The notes: generated by a model from the letters alone, not told the origin. 46,326 bases of DNA from Lachnospiraceae bacterium (GCA_030523275.1 JAUNIX010000014.1:29207-75532); one strand, 5' to 3'; shown: positions 17,845 through 28,838, counted from the stretch's first letter. Program-made: numbers and translations.

Positions 17845-18506
17845 CAAATATCTCCTTTTGCTATTTTTACAATCTCAGATGGATGCTCAACAATTGCTGC
17901 AGGATGAAATGCTTCTAATTCTTCTCTTTCACGAAATCCCCACAGCACACCGATCGTATGCATGCCAGCGGCAATTCCTGTTTTCATATCTGTATTGGTA
18001 TCTCCTATATATATACATTCCTCTGGTTTGACATCAAAATGATCGGCAATCCGAAGTGCTCCGCTTGGATCTGGTTTTTTTGGCACTCCATCGATCTGTC
18101 CGGCAACATAATCAAAGTATCCTTTACCAAACGACTCTTCAATGTTGATAATTGCCTGTCCATTTGGCTTATTTGAAAATACAGTAATGATCATTCCCAT
18201 CTCTTTTAATTCTTTTAACATTTCTCGGATTCCTTCATAGGGTTTCACACCATACATACTATTCTTACCGAAAAATTCCATATAATTTTCACAGGCTTCA
18301 TCAAAATGGATCAACTCCTGATCACCAAGATATGTCAACGCCCTTTTTATCTGATTTCGGTATCCATCTCCCACCATCCACTTGAATTCTTCTGTTGGTA
18401 TTTCTCCTAATTCATAACCACACAAAACATGATTTGTACAGTAAGATAATGCCGTCAATGTATTTAATAACGTTCCATCTAAATCAAAAACACAACATTT
18501 GTACAT
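17844..18506 (-). CDS. HAD-family phosphatase, phosphoglycolate phosphatase-like
   Basis: 220 aa soluble HAD hydrolase with a helical cap (about 18-85). Motif I is FDLDGTLLNT (nucleophile Asp8), motif II ITVFSNKP, motif III Lys in KKPDPSG, and motif IV YIGDTNTDM. The pattern fits the Gph/PgmB group; the substrate cannot be told from sequence. First gene of the run HAD, DUF4253, TatD, rsmA, all with overlaps or gaps under 15 bp. A GGGAGA ribosome site precedes the ATG. Confidence 0.9.
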   Translation of the reverse strand: MYKCCVFDLDGTLLNTLTALSYCTNHVLCGYELGEIPTEEFKWMVGDGYRNQIKRALTYLGDQELIHFDEACENYMEFFGKNSMYGVKPYEGIREMLKELKEMGMIITVFSNKPNGQAIINIEESFGKGYFDYVAGQIDGVPKKPDPSGALRIADHFDVKPEECIYIGDTNTDMKTGIAAGMHTIGVLWGFREREELEAFHPAAIVEHPSEIVKIAKGDI

Positions 18507-18637
18507 ATTCTATTCTCCCTATTGTTTTTTCCCATTGTAACATAAATGTAGTTTAAAAAGCATCAATATTTAACATATCTTATGAATTAATTTAGAATTG
18601 CTTCATAGAAAAGTAACTAATTTTCCAGGCATTATGC

Positions 18638-18643
18638 TATACT
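18638..18643 (+). promoter_or_regulatory. Extended -10 promoter of the VanZ gene
   Basis: TATGC directly precedes TATACT (an extended TGn -10). No clear -35 is visible. The leader would be about 25 nt before the ATG at 18678. Confidence 0.5.
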
Positions 18644-18677
18644 ATATTTACAACATAAAACAAAGGATATTATAAAT

Positions 18678-20045
18678 ATGAGTTTTGATACAATCATCAT
18701 GCAACTAGGAGAGTTTTTGTCGATATCCATTCCTTGTTCTATGGCTGTCACAGCTCTCTTATTTGTTTTGTTTAAATATATATTAAAAAAAGAAATACAT
18801 TTTTGGAAATTAATACCCGGTTTCTTTTTTGTGTTAAATGTGATGTTTATTATTTATCTCACATTTCTTACACGAAGTGAAACCTATGGACAAATAGATT
18901 TACATCTGTTCCGCTCCTATCATGAGGCGTGGAACACATTTTCTGTCCGCAACTGGCAACTAGTAATCTTTAATATCGTCGTATTCCTACCATTGGGGCT
19001 TTTGGCACCTATTTTATTCAAAAAGATGCGAAAATTTTACCAAACAGTTGGAACAGGTTTTTTATTTTCACTTTTTATAGAAGTGACCCAACGAATCACC
19101 CATCGCGGATTATGTGAATTGGATGATTTATTTAATAACACACTCGGCGTTTTATTAGGATATTGCATTTTTAGCTTTTTTTATTCAATTGTACAAGAAC
19201 ATAAACATAAACTGATACGCATGGCAGTTTCCGTATTGCCAATCCTATTGACGATCACCACTTTTACAGGTATTTTTTACCGATATAATCATCAGGAATA
19301 CGGTAATCTTCCGGTCAACTACACATACCGCACAAATCTATCAAAAAGTAAGATCGTTGTTGCCGATTCCGTGAAGTTTGACAAGAAAGCTACCTCTGCT
19401 CCCATTTTTGTACCCAAAGGCTGTACAAGAGAAGAAGCAAAAATATTTGCCTCTAAATTACTAGATCAGATGGGCATTAGCGGAAGTTCCCGCTATTCTA
19501 ACTATGACGATTCTGTTGTCTGCTATCGCGGTGCACATAATGTCACCGTTTATTTAGAAGACCAAAGTTATGAGTATCATTATATTCATGATGACGAATC
19601 GCAATGGGGAAACATGGGAACTCGCAATTTAATGGATCGACTTGAATTATATGGCATTGAAATTCCTGAAAATGCCATCTTCGGCCATCCTTCTGAGGGT
19701 TGTTATCAATGGACAATCGAACGCACCATTGATTCTGTTGGAAAAATTTCAGGAACCTTAAGCTGCATTACAACCACTGATGGCAAAATATATTCGATCA
19801 CGAATCAGATGGTAAAACAATCCGTATATAAAAATGAAGAAATCATCAGTGAGACAGAAGCTTATCAGAAACTTGTGGATGGATATTTCCAGATTGATCA
19901 CAATTACAAAATCCACACTTTAGTAATCAAGGGAATCTCATTGACCTATTCCCCTGATACCAAAGGCTATTACCAGCCTGTGTACTTATTTAATTGCGAA
20001 ATTAATGGCGAAAATCGAGATTTAGTTGTGGCAGCATTAAAGTGA
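18678..20045 (+). CDS. VanZ-domain membrane protein with C-terminal extracytoplasmic domain
   Basis: 455 aa. The first 170 residues form a VanZ-like domain: four to five membrane helices with the family features NIVVFLPLGLLAP and LFIEVTQ and an LCELDDLFNNTLGVLLGY motif. A further helix (about 178-200) leads to a soluble domain (about 205-455) rich in Tyr/Thr strands, probably outside the cell. VanZ domains are linked to low-level teicoplanin resistance and cell-wall functions; the fusion's role is unknown. The neighbouring CPBP protease gene follows 55 bp later and may be co-transcribed. Confidence 0.85.
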   Translation: MSFDTIIMQLGEFLSISIPCSMAVTALLFVLFKYILKKEIHFWKLIPGFFFVLNVMFIIYLTFLTRSETYGQIDLHLFRSYHEAWNTFSVRNWQLVIFNIVVFLPLGLLAPILFKKMRKFYQTVGTGFLFSLFIEVTQRITHRGLCELDDLFNNTLGVLLGYCIFSFFYSIVQEHKHKLIRMAVSVLPILLTITTFTGIFYRYNHQEYGNLPVNYTYRTNLSKSKIVVADSVKFDKKATSAPIFVPKGCTREEAKIFASKLLDQMGISGSSRYSNYDDSVVCYRGAHNVTVYLEDQSYEYHYIHDDESQWGNMGTRNLMDRLELYGIEIPENAIFGHPSEGCYQWTIERTIDSVGKISGTLSCITTTDGKIYSITNQMVKQSVYKNEEIISETEAYQKLVDGYFQIDHNYKIHTLVIKGISLTYSPDTKGYYQPVYLFNCEINGENRDLVVAALK

Positions 20046-20100
20046 ATCTTAAAAATGGCACTCCTCTGTTGCCAATAGAATGAGAGAGAGGGAATCAATT

Positions 20101-20694
20101 ATGTTTGCACAAGCGCTGGCAAATGGAATATTTCAAGTAATCCTATTTACACTAATTCCATTTATTTGGTGGGTTGTTTCTGCACGAAAAAAAGAAAATT
20201 TCTTTTTTTGGTTAGGAATTAAAAAACCCAATGTAGAGAATAAAAAAAGATGGATTTTATTTATGCTATTTAGTTTTATCATACTTTTGGGACTTGGAGA
20301 ACTTGCCATTTATCTAAGAGGACCATTGGCTGCTACAGAATCCCAATATAAAGGAATGGGAATCACAGCAATTCCGTCTGTTGTTGCCTATTCCTTTATT
20401 CAAACTGGTTTGTCTGAAGAAATACTATTTCGAGGATTTTTATTGAAACGTCTGGCAACAAAATTTAACTTTTTAAAAGGGAACTTAATACAAGCTACTA
20501 TATTTGGCATAGTACATATTCTAATGGTATGGGGACAAACTAGTTTTTTAGCTGGTCTAATGATTGTAATATATCCAATGCTTACCGCAATTTGGCTGGC
20601 TTATATAAATGAAAAAATGTCCGACGGCTCTATTTTACCAAGTTGGCTCATACATGGATCACTAAATACAATCTCAATCCTGATGACAATTTGA
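20101..20694 (+). CDS. CPBP-family intramembrane metalloprotease
   Basis: 197 aa polytopic membrane protein of the CAAX protease/bacteriocin-processing (Abi) family. The catalytic motifs are complete: SEEILFRGF (Glu106, Glu107, Arg111), FGIVH (His139) and LIHGSLN (His185). About six hydrophobic segments. In bacteria the family often acts in bacteriocin self-immunity or protein maturation; no bacteriocin gene is seen here. I start at ATG 20101, with a GAGAGAGAGGG ribosome site just upstream, rather than the in-frame ATG at 20080 that overlaps it. Confidence 0.88.
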   Translation: MFAQALANGIFQVILFTLIPFIWWVVSARKKENFFFWLGIKKPNVENKKRWILFMLFSFIILLGLGELAIYLRGPLAATESQYKGMGITAIPSVVAYSFIQTGLSEEILFRGFLLKRLATKFNFLKGNLIQATIFGIVHILMVWGQTSFLAGLMIVIYPMLTAIWLAYINEKMSDGSILPSWLIHGSLNTISILMTI

Positions 20695-20738
20695 GATTTA
20701 CTAAATAATTTAATACAATTTTTCTTCACGTAGAACAG

Positions 20739-20764
20739 ATCCTTAGTAAGATAACTCTAAGGAT
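20739..20764 (+). terminator. Intrinsic terminator after the CPBP protease gene
   Basis: Arms 20739-20746 and 20757-20764 (ATCCTTAG/CTAAGGAT), 10-nt loop, followed by TTTTTATTTTTG. Confidence 0.85.
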
Positions 20765-20793
20765 TTTTATTTTTGTAAGGTAGGTTGATGCTG

Positions 20794-20887
20794 TCATTCA
20801 TTTATATCCAACCATTTGCAAATATGGTATCCAACTATAGATGCTCCTATAGAAATCAGAAAAGCGATTATAATATTTTAAAATCAT
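20794..20887 (-). pseudogene. Possible remnant of a small membrane-peptide gene
   Basis: The minus strand encodes a hydrophobic stretch, IIIAFLISIGASIVGYHI, then CKWLDINE and a stop at 20794. There is no start in that frame; an ATG at 20887 reads MILK and would join it if one base near 20875 were removed. No ribosome site is visible. Such helix-plus-CKWLD endings occur in tiny membrane peptides of gut Firmicutes. It looks like a frameshifted remnant, but this is weakly supported. Confidence 0.25.
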
Positions 20888-20956
20888 TTTAATAACATAC
20901 TTAGAATATTTAAAAGAAAAATAACTAAAGAAAAAAGTAAAAAATTAGAAATGATG
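20888..20956. other. AT-rich intergenic filler
   Basis: Within the 890-bp gap between the CPBP gene and atpC, this segment is A-rich with no coding frame, stem or promoter that I can support. The rest of the gap is covered by the terminator, remnant, toxin locus and small RNA listed separately. Confidence 0.5.
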
Positions 20957-20985
20957 TTGTGATTCTCCATTTCTTATGATAGAAT
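20957..20985 (+). promoter_or_regulatory. Promoter of the holin-like toxin gene
   Basis: -35 TTGTGA (20957-20962), 17-bp spacer, -10 TAGAAT (20980-20985). It gives a leader of about 60 nt. Confidence 0.65.
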
Positions 20986-21050
20986 ATTCACTAGAACAAT
21001 CGTGTTATAGGGTGTGTTGACCTCATTCAAAAAGAATGGGGGTGATGTCT

Positions 21051-21140
21051 ATGAAAAATCATTTTGATTTCAAGGATATGATGACATTTGGTCTGTTCCT
21101 TCTGGCATTACTTACATTCGTTTTTACGTTTTGTAAGTAG
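21051..21140 (+). CDS. Putative holin-like type I toxin (Hol-Tox family), 29 aa
   Basis: A 29-residue peptide: charged N-terminus MKNHFDFKDMM, then one membrane helix TFGLFLLALLTFVFTF, ending in CK. This is the Hol-Tox pattern common in Clostridia. In type I systems such a peptide damages the membrane unless an antisense RNA blocks it. The ATG at 21051 has GGGGGTG upstream; ATG at 21045 is in frame but sits on the ribosome site. Directly downstream is a hairpin shared with a convergent antisense transcript, which fits the TxpA/RatA layout. Confidence 0.8.
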   Translation: MKNHFDFKDMMTFGLFLLALLTFVFTFCK

Positions 21141-21147
21141 CTATACA

Positions 21148-21236
21148 TAGCAAAACCACCCTGATACTTTGACCGGTTCGGGTGGTACTGCTATCTTTAA
21201 ATTGGTCAACCCCTTGTGGGCGATTGTTCTTTTTAT
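21148..21236 (-). ncRNA. Candidate antisense antitoxin RNA (RatA-like arrangement)
   Basis: A minus-strand transcript predicted from the promoter at 21243-21271 to a hairpin (arms 21155-21161 and 21180-21186, ACCACCC/GGGTGGT) followed by TTTTGC. About 90 nt; it would overlap the 3' untranslated part of the toxin mRNA and end just past the toxin stop codon. Ends are predicted, not observed. Confidence 0.6.
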
Positions 21237-21242
21237 ATCTAT

Positions 21243-21271
21243 AATATAACACAGCAATTTAAAATGTGCAA
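21243..21271 (-). promoter_or_regulatory. Promoter of the antisense RNA
   Basis: Minus strand: -35 TTGCAC (21266-21271), 17-bp spacer, -10 TATATT (21243-21248). Confidence 0.6.
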
Positions 21272-21372
21272 TGAAGATTAAGACTATTTTTATCTGAAGA
21301 GAATACTACCAATCTTAGTTTCTTCTATCACGTTTACCTTTTTAAATTTTAGTTTTGCCAATCAACTCTCCC

Positions 21373-21378
21373 TATAAT
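21373..21378 (+). promoter_or_regulatory. -10 box of the candidate small RNA at 21385
   Basis: A perfect TATAAT stands 6 nt before a strongly structured segment. The best -35 at proper distance is weak (TTAGTT, 21349-21354, 18-bp spacer), so it may need an activator. Confidence 0.4.
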
Positions 21379-21384
21379 CCCTCA

Positions 21385-21485
21385 GTCCCTGAGGGACTTG
21401 CTCCGCTTTGTGTGCCAGATGCAGACTGCTGTAAGCAGGCATATTACCTTATTCATCTGGTCGCATCCTCGCGGAGCGTTTTTTG
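21385..21485 (+). ncRNA. Candidate structured small RNA, about 100 nt, family not recognised
   Basis: No protein frame fits here. The segment opens with a perfect palindrome GTCCCTGAGGGAC (21385-21397), then nested stems: GCTCCGC (21400-21406) with GCGGAGC (21471-21477), CCAGATG (21415-21421) with CATCTGG (21454-21460), and an inner CTGCT/AGCAG hairpin (21426-21438). The outer stem is followed by GTTTTTTG, a good intrinsic terminator. It is more GC-rich than its surroundings. It ends 40 bp before the convergent atp terminator. Compatible with an independent sRNA. Confidence 0.55.
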
Positions 21486-21526
21486 TTTCATGGAAATTAT
21501 AACGTAATTTCCTATGAAATAAAAAA

Positions 21527-21570
21527 CTCCATATTGCTCACAAACATTTCTATCTGCTTACAATATGGAG
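21527..21570 (-). terminator. Terminator of the atp operon
   Basis: Arms 21527-21536 and 21561-21570 (CTCCATATTG and complement) with an unusually long 24-nt loop, followed on the minus strand by TTTTTTATTTC. It lies 15 bp past the atpC stop. Confidence 0.88.
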
Positions 21571-21585
21571 TCCTAATTTATACGT

Positions 21586-21984
21586 TTAAAAAGATAACCT
21601 TACCAGTGCTCTTTTTAATGCCAGTTCTGCTCTGTCTACATCAATTGAGCTATCTCCTGATTTTAATCTGCCCTCTGCACGTTCTTTTGCAGCTTCGGCA
21701 CGCTTCTTATCAATTTCATCCGGCCATTCTACGGTTTCTGCAAGAATTGAAATTTTCTCTGGAAGAATTTCCACAAATCCAGACATCAAAGCTGCTTTCT
21801 TTTGCTCTCCATCTGCGTCTGTAATTGTTAACACCCCAGGTGCAATAATCTGTGTCATTGGAATATGTCCTGCGTAGACACCAACTTCACCTTCCGTTGT
21901 ACGATATTCAATCATTGTAGCTGCCCCGCTGTAAAACGAACGGTCAGGAGAGATGATTTCCAGTTTAAACTGTTTCTCTGCCAT
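21586..21984 (-). CDS. atpC: ATP synthase F1 epsilon subunit
   Basis: Central-stalk subunit that couples rotation to catalysis and restrains ATP hydrolysis. 132 aa: an N-terminal beta-sandwich (FKLEIISPDRSFYSGAATMIEYRT, GEVGVYAGHIPM) and a C-terminal two-helix segment with DKKRAEAAKERAEGRL and RAELALKRALVRL. Length and motifs are standard. Last gene of the atp operon, 8 bp after atpD. Confidence 0.97.
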   Translation of the reverse strand: MAEKQFKLEIISPDRSFYSGAATMIEYRTTEGEVGVYAGHIPMTQIIAPGVLTITDADGEQKKAALMSGFVEILPEKISILAETVEWPDEIDKKRAEAAKERAEGRLKSGDSSIDVDRAELALKRALVRLSF

Positions 21985-21992
21985 ACGATCAC

Positions 21993-23399
<1,407 letters not shown>

Positions 23400-23448
23400 C
23401 TAAAACCACACTCATTTCGATATGTGGTATCCATTACTTTCATCATTT

Positions 23449-24309
23449 CTAATTCAAGGCTTCTGCACCGGAAATGATTTCCGTTAATTCCTGTGTAATT
23501 GCTCCCTGACGGGCACGGTTGTATGCAAGCGACAGTGAAGCGATCATCTCTTCTGCATTGCTGGTCGCCGAATCCATTGCCTGCATTCTGGCACCATTTT
23601 CACTTGCATGTGCTTCTACAAATGCCCCATAAATCAAACTACAAACATATTTTGGAATAATCATATCCAATGATTCTTCCGCTTCCGGTTCATAGTTCAT
23701 AGGAGTCTTAGTATCTTCTTTTTCTTCAACTGCTGTCTCATCAAACTCTACAGGAAGTAATTTTATCAATTTTGGAACATGCACAACTGTATTTTTAAAA
23801 CTTGTATAAGCAAGATAGATTTCCCCGATCTCACCCGCCGCATAGCGATCTAATACCTCTTTTCCAAGCTTTAATGCATCCCCATAATTCGGTTCTTCGA
23901 TCATATCTGAATGATCTGCTGCAATATGATAATCTTTACGGACTAAAACTTCCATTGCTTTATGTCCAACTGCATAGATATCCAGATCCTCTTTCTTTAA
24001 ATCACTTTCTGTCAGCAATTTTGCCACATTATTATTATATCCTCCGGCAAGTCCGCGGTTTGAAGAAACCACAATAACTGCCTTCTTATCTGCACCGTTT
24101 TCTGTCAGATACGGATGCTTGATATTTCCAGATTTCTGCAGAATTGATGTCACAGTAGCGTACATTTTGTCGAAATAAGGCTTAGATTCTTCCGCTCTGG
24201 CTCTCGCTTTTTGTAGCTTTACGGTAGAAACCAGCTTCATAGCTTTTGTAATCTGCTGAGTGCTGGTAACGCTCTCTTTTCGTCGTTTGATATCAATCAT
24301 GGACGCCAT
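23449..24309 (-). CDS. atpG: ATP synthase F1 gamma subunit
   Basis: Rotating central-shaft subunit, 286 aa. It has the N-terminal coiled coil ending KAMKLVSTVKLQKAR, the conserved SSNRGLAGGYN core, and the C-terminal helix AMDSATSNAEEMI followed by the family ending RQGAITQELTEIISGAEAL. The middle has an acidic insertion (VEEKEDTKTPMNYEPEAEES) of a kind that varies among Clostridia. Located between atpA and atpD. Confidence 0.98.
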   Translation of the reverse strand: MASMIDIKRRKESVTSTQQITKAMKLVSTVKLQKARARAEESKPYFDKMYATVTSILQKSGNIKHPYLTENGADKKAVIVVSSNRGLAGGYNNNVAKLLTESDLKKEDLDIYAVGHKAMEVLVRKDYHIAADHSDMIEEPNYGDALKLGKEVLDRYAAGEIGEIYLAYTSFKNTVVHVPKLIKLLPVEFDETAVEEKEDTKTPMNYEPEAEESLDMIIPKYVCSLIYGAFVEAHASENGARMQAMDSATSNAEEMIASLSLAYNRARQGAITQELTEIISGAEALN

Positions 24310-24328
24310 GCTCTAAGTCACATCCCTT

Positions 24329-25855
<1,527 letters not shown>

Positions 25856-25861
25856 CTATCA

Positions 25862-26410
25862 CTAATTTAACTGAATCTGATTCAGCGTCTTTACCATATT
25901 CGCAAGTTTTGTCTTAATACTGCTATCAACAACTCTGTCATCAATACGGATTACCATACCTCCGATCAGACTTTCATCAATGATATATTCCACTTCAAAT
26001 GATTTATAATTTGTTGTCTCTAACAGTTTTTTTACAATTGCTTTTTTCTGATCTGCTGTCAATTCCATCGGTGTGGAAACTGTAGCCACGCCAATCTTTT
26101 CATAATCTTTGATACGTTTTTCGATGTATGCAAAGATATCCGGAATATCATTATAACGACCTTTGCTCACAATAATCGTCAAAAATCCGGTCATATCATC
26201 GCTGACCTGTCCTTTGAAAATCTTCTCAACGATTTTAATTTTCTCCTCGCCCATAATCTTTGGATGATTCAAAAGTTTTAATAATTCGTCATTTTCTTCG
26301 AAAATCTTCTTTACAGACTGAACCTCTTGTTTTGTTTCTGAAATCTGATCTTTTTCTAAGGCCAACTCAAACAACGCATCTCCGTATGTCTTGCTTACTA
26401 GCTTAGCCAT
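25862..26410 (-). CDS. atpH: ATP synthase F1 delta subunit
   Basis: Peripheral-stalk subunit (OSCP equivalent) linking the b dimer to the top of F1; 182 aa. It shows the N-terminal helical domain (YGDALFELALEKDQ, LLNHPKIMGEEKIKIV) and the C-terminal domain with YIIDESLIGGMVIRIDDRVVDSSIKTKL. Its first 13 bp overlap the end of atpF, a sign of translational coupling. Confidence 0.96.
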   Translation of the reverse strand: MAKLVSKTYGDALFELALEKDQISETKQEVQSVKKIFEENDELLKLLNHPKIMGEEKIKIVEKIFKGQVSDDMTGFLTIIVSKGRYNDIPDIFAYIEKRIKDYEKIGVATVSTPMELTADQKKAIVKKLLETTNYKSFEVEYIIDESLIGGMVIRIDDRVVDSSIKTKLANMVKTLNQIQLN

Positions 26411-26916
26411 GTCTGATCACCCATCTCTTTTAATGTTTCTTCAATAAGAGCTTCCTGTTTCTTTGCATCCACTGTCTCTGTAATAAATTTACCAGCCATA
26501 ACCGATGCAATTGCAATCATCTCTGTCTTCACTTCGTCTTTGACTTTCTTCTTTTCTAACTCAACTTCCGCATTGGCACGGGAAATAATCCGAGCAGCCT
26601 CTTCCTTGGCTTCGGCAACTATTTCTTCCTCTTTTTTCATCGCTTTTTTGCGGGCATCAGCAAGAATCTGATCAGCTTCTTTATTAATGTTCTTTAGCTT
26701 ACTTTCATAATCTGCTCGCAACTTACTGGCTTCGTCCATATCTGCCGCTGCTGTTGCTAATTCATTTTTAATTCTTTCCTGACGATCACTTAAAATCTTT
26801 TTTACCGGTTCAAATAACAGGTAGGAAAGAGCCGCAAATAACAACAATATACAAATAGCTTGTAAAACAACGTCAAAGCCTAACTGTAAATCCAAGCCAA
26901 AAATTCTTCCATCCAT
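26398..26916 (-). CDS. atpF: ATP synthase Fo b subunit
   Basis: Peripheral-stalk subunit, 172 aa. An N-terminal membrane helix (about 13-32, FDVVLQAICILLLFAALSYL) is followed by a long, highly charged helix (KNELATAAADMDEASKLRADYES onwards) that dimerises. The usual PVKKILSDRQERI turn is present. A single b gene is present, as expected for a homodimer. Confidence 0.96.
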   Translation of the reverse strand: MDGRIFGLDLQLGFDVVLQAICILLLFAALSYLLFEPVKKILSDRQERIKNELATAAADMDEASKLRADYESKLKNINKEADQILADARKKAMKKEEEIVAEAKEEAARIISRANAEVELEKKKVKDEVKTEMIAIASVMAGKFITETVDAKKQEALIEETLKEMGDQTWLS

Positions 26917-26951
26917 TCTTTGGCCTCCTTCTGGATTATTTTACTCGCTTC

Positions 26952-27248
<297 letters not shown>

Positions 27249-28001
27249 TTAAGCATCACGTTTATCTGTGATATATACCATCGTTAACATTGAAAATACA
27301 TATGTCTGAATCGCCCCTGAGAACAAATCAAAATATGCATGCAAAAATGCGGGCACTCCTAATTTCGCAAAAATAGGAAGTAATCCGTACCATAATCCCA
27401 ACATAACCGTACCGGCCATTACGTTACCAAACAAACGCAGGGAAAGGGATAATGGCGTTGCAACTTCTCCAATCAGATTGATTGGAAATAAAAACGGCAA
27501 AGGCTTAAATAAATTTGTAAATGCCCCAAACTTACTCGTCTTAATTGCACTATACTGTATTAAAACAAAGGTTAACAGTGCAAGAGCAAGTGTTGTTCCG
27601 TAATCGGCAGTTGGCGGTCTTAAGCCAAATAAACCCGACGTATTGGAAAGAAAGATAAAAATCATAATCGTTCCAACATAGTTTACGAAAGATTTTGCAT
27701 GACGCCCCATACTTCCCTTAACAACGCCTTGCAATGTTTCAACCAGAAACTCTAAAAAGTTTTGAAATCCATTTGGAACTTCATAATCCTCTTTTAGAAT
27801 GCTTCTTCTGGCTATGATCGCAAAAATCAAAATCGTTAAAGCAACGATCAGCGTCGTAACATGGGTTGTGGTAAGCCATACTTGCTGACCAAATAAATTG
27901 ATTGGAACCAGATAATGAGCCTTAAAATCCACTTCGCCGGAATCGGCCAACATCAGTGCCGGACCCATACTGGAAATCAAATTGGTCATCAAAATTCCCA
28001 T
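27249..28001 (-). CDS. atpB: ATP synthase Fo a subunit
   Basis: Stator ion-channel subunit, 250 aa, with five to six membrane helices. The essential Arg is in SLSLRLFGNVMAGT, and the C-terminal helix contains FSGAIQTYVFSMLTMVYI. Length is normal. The gene follows the AtpI-like gene by 12 bp and precedes atpE by 30 bp. Confidence 0.97.
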   Translation of the reverse strand: MGILMTNLISSMGPALMLADSGEVDFKAHYLVPINLFGQQVWLTTTHVTTLIVALTILIFAIIARRSILKEDYEVPNGFQNFLEFLVETLQGVVKGSMGRHAKSFVNYVGTIMIFIFLSNTSGLFGLRPPTADYGTTLALALLTFVLIQYSAIKTSKFGAFTNLFKPLPFLFPINLIGEVATPLSLSLRLFGNVMAGTVMLGLWYGLLPIFAKLGVPAFLHAYFDLFSGAIQTYVFSMLTMVYITDKRDA

Positions 28002-28013
28002 AGCATCTCCTCC

Positions 28014-28415
28014 TTATATTATTTTTTTCGTTATATAACGATTGATAAACCGCTGCATTAGCGCGGAAATTTTTATTCCCATTAATGCAAGAATGACGCC
28101 AAGAAAACATAAAAAATGAATCTTGATTGCTATAACTGCAGTCACTGCCATAATCAAAAATCTCAGAAATGCCCGCTTCATCATATAAGTATTAGCAGTT
28201 TTTGGATCCATGTCCAAAACCCCATCAATTGAGTATAACATATGAAACATAAGCCCAATTGCAACTATCGTTCCGGCTACAACTCCAAGTAGAAAAAAAG
28301 GATTTCCCTTTGATGTTATCATGCCCAAAACTCCAACTAACACTCCATAGATTATGATCCCAATAATAAGATCCAGCAACGTCTCATTCATGCTCTTTAA
28401 TTTCTTCTTGATCAT
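28014..28415 (-). CDS. ATP synthase subunit I-like membrane protein
   Basis: About 133 aa with four hydrophobic segments and a basic loop MMKRAFLRF, the layout of the AtpI/UncI family (PF03899), which helps assemble the c ring. The frame is open to 28445. The ATG at 28415 has AAAGGAG at good spacing; ATG 28391 (MNETLLDL) is an alternative with a weak site. The start overlaps the end of the preceding atpZ-like gene by about 30 bp. Confidence 0.8.
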   Translation of the reverse strand: MIKKKLKSMNETLLDLIIGIIIYGVLVGVLGMITSKGNPFFLLGVVAGTIVAIGLMFHMLYSIDGVLDMDPKTANTYMMKRAFLRFLIMAVTAVIAIKIHFLCFLGVILALMGIKISALMQRFINRYITKKII

Positions 28416-28638
28416 CATCAGACTCCTTTTCATCCTTATTTGCATTTACTACTAATGTATATACGCCTCGAAAACCCCCGGCTATTCCAAGTAGTAAAAA
28501 AGGAATAAAAAAATGGGTAGAAAATTTCCGATCAATCCAAAGTCCAATGAACATGCATAAAAAAATAGAAGTCAGCATAGTAATACCAAGCTGCGTAATC
28601 AATGATATCATCTTCAATATAGTATGCCTGTTTTTCAT
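28384..28638 (-). CDS. AtpZ/AtpI-type small membrane protein
   Basis: 84 aa, first gene of the atp operon. Two membrane helices (about 9-31 and 37-59) enclose the pattern GLWIDRKFSTHFFIPFLLLGIAGG, typical of AtpZ-type F1Fo accessory proteins (PF09527), followed by an acidic tail (KDEKESDDDQEEIKEHE). AtpZ and AtpI act together in Mg2+ supply or c-ring assembly in other Firmicutes. The ATG at 28638 is chosen for its AGGAGGAG site; upstream in-frame codons lack one. Confidence 0.85.
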   Translation of the reverse strand: MKNRHTILKMISLITQLGITMLTSIFLCMFIGLWIDRKFSTHFFIPFLLLGIAGGFRGVYTLVVNANKDEKESDDDQEEIKEHE

Positions 28639-28699
28639 CAAACTCCTCCTCTGGAAATTCTGCCCCAAATTGAGAACACCTATCCACTCTCATTTTGAT

Positions 28700-28705
28700 A
28701 TTATA
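28700..28705 (-). promoter_or_regulatory. Extended -10 promoter of the atp operon
   Basis: Minus strand: TGA precedes TATAAT (TGn extended -10). The -35 region is weak. The leader would be about 55 nt before the ATG at 28638. Confidence 0.55.
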
Positions 28706-28785
28706 TCATTTATCGGAAAATTTATCCATACGATTTTTCTTTAAGTAACATTTGATTTATTCTTGTACACTATTTTTCAACAATG

Positions 28786-28801
28786 TGTCGCATTAGCGAC
28801 A
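28786..28801. promoter_or_regulatory. 16-bp perfect inverted repeat upstream of the atp promoter
   Basis: TGTCGC-ATTA-GCGACA lies about 80 bp upstream of the atp -10. No U-run follows. The form fits a dimeric regulator site; I cannot match it to a known operator. Confidence 0.35.
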
Positions 28802-28838
28802 AATTTCCTATAAAACCCTTGCGATTTCAAATAAAAAA

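Noticed and set aside
20957..21271. Prophage remnant, suggested by a holin-like peptide
   Set aside because: No integrase, capsid, lysin or attachment-site repeats are nearby; the antisense promoter fits a chromosomal type I toxin locus.
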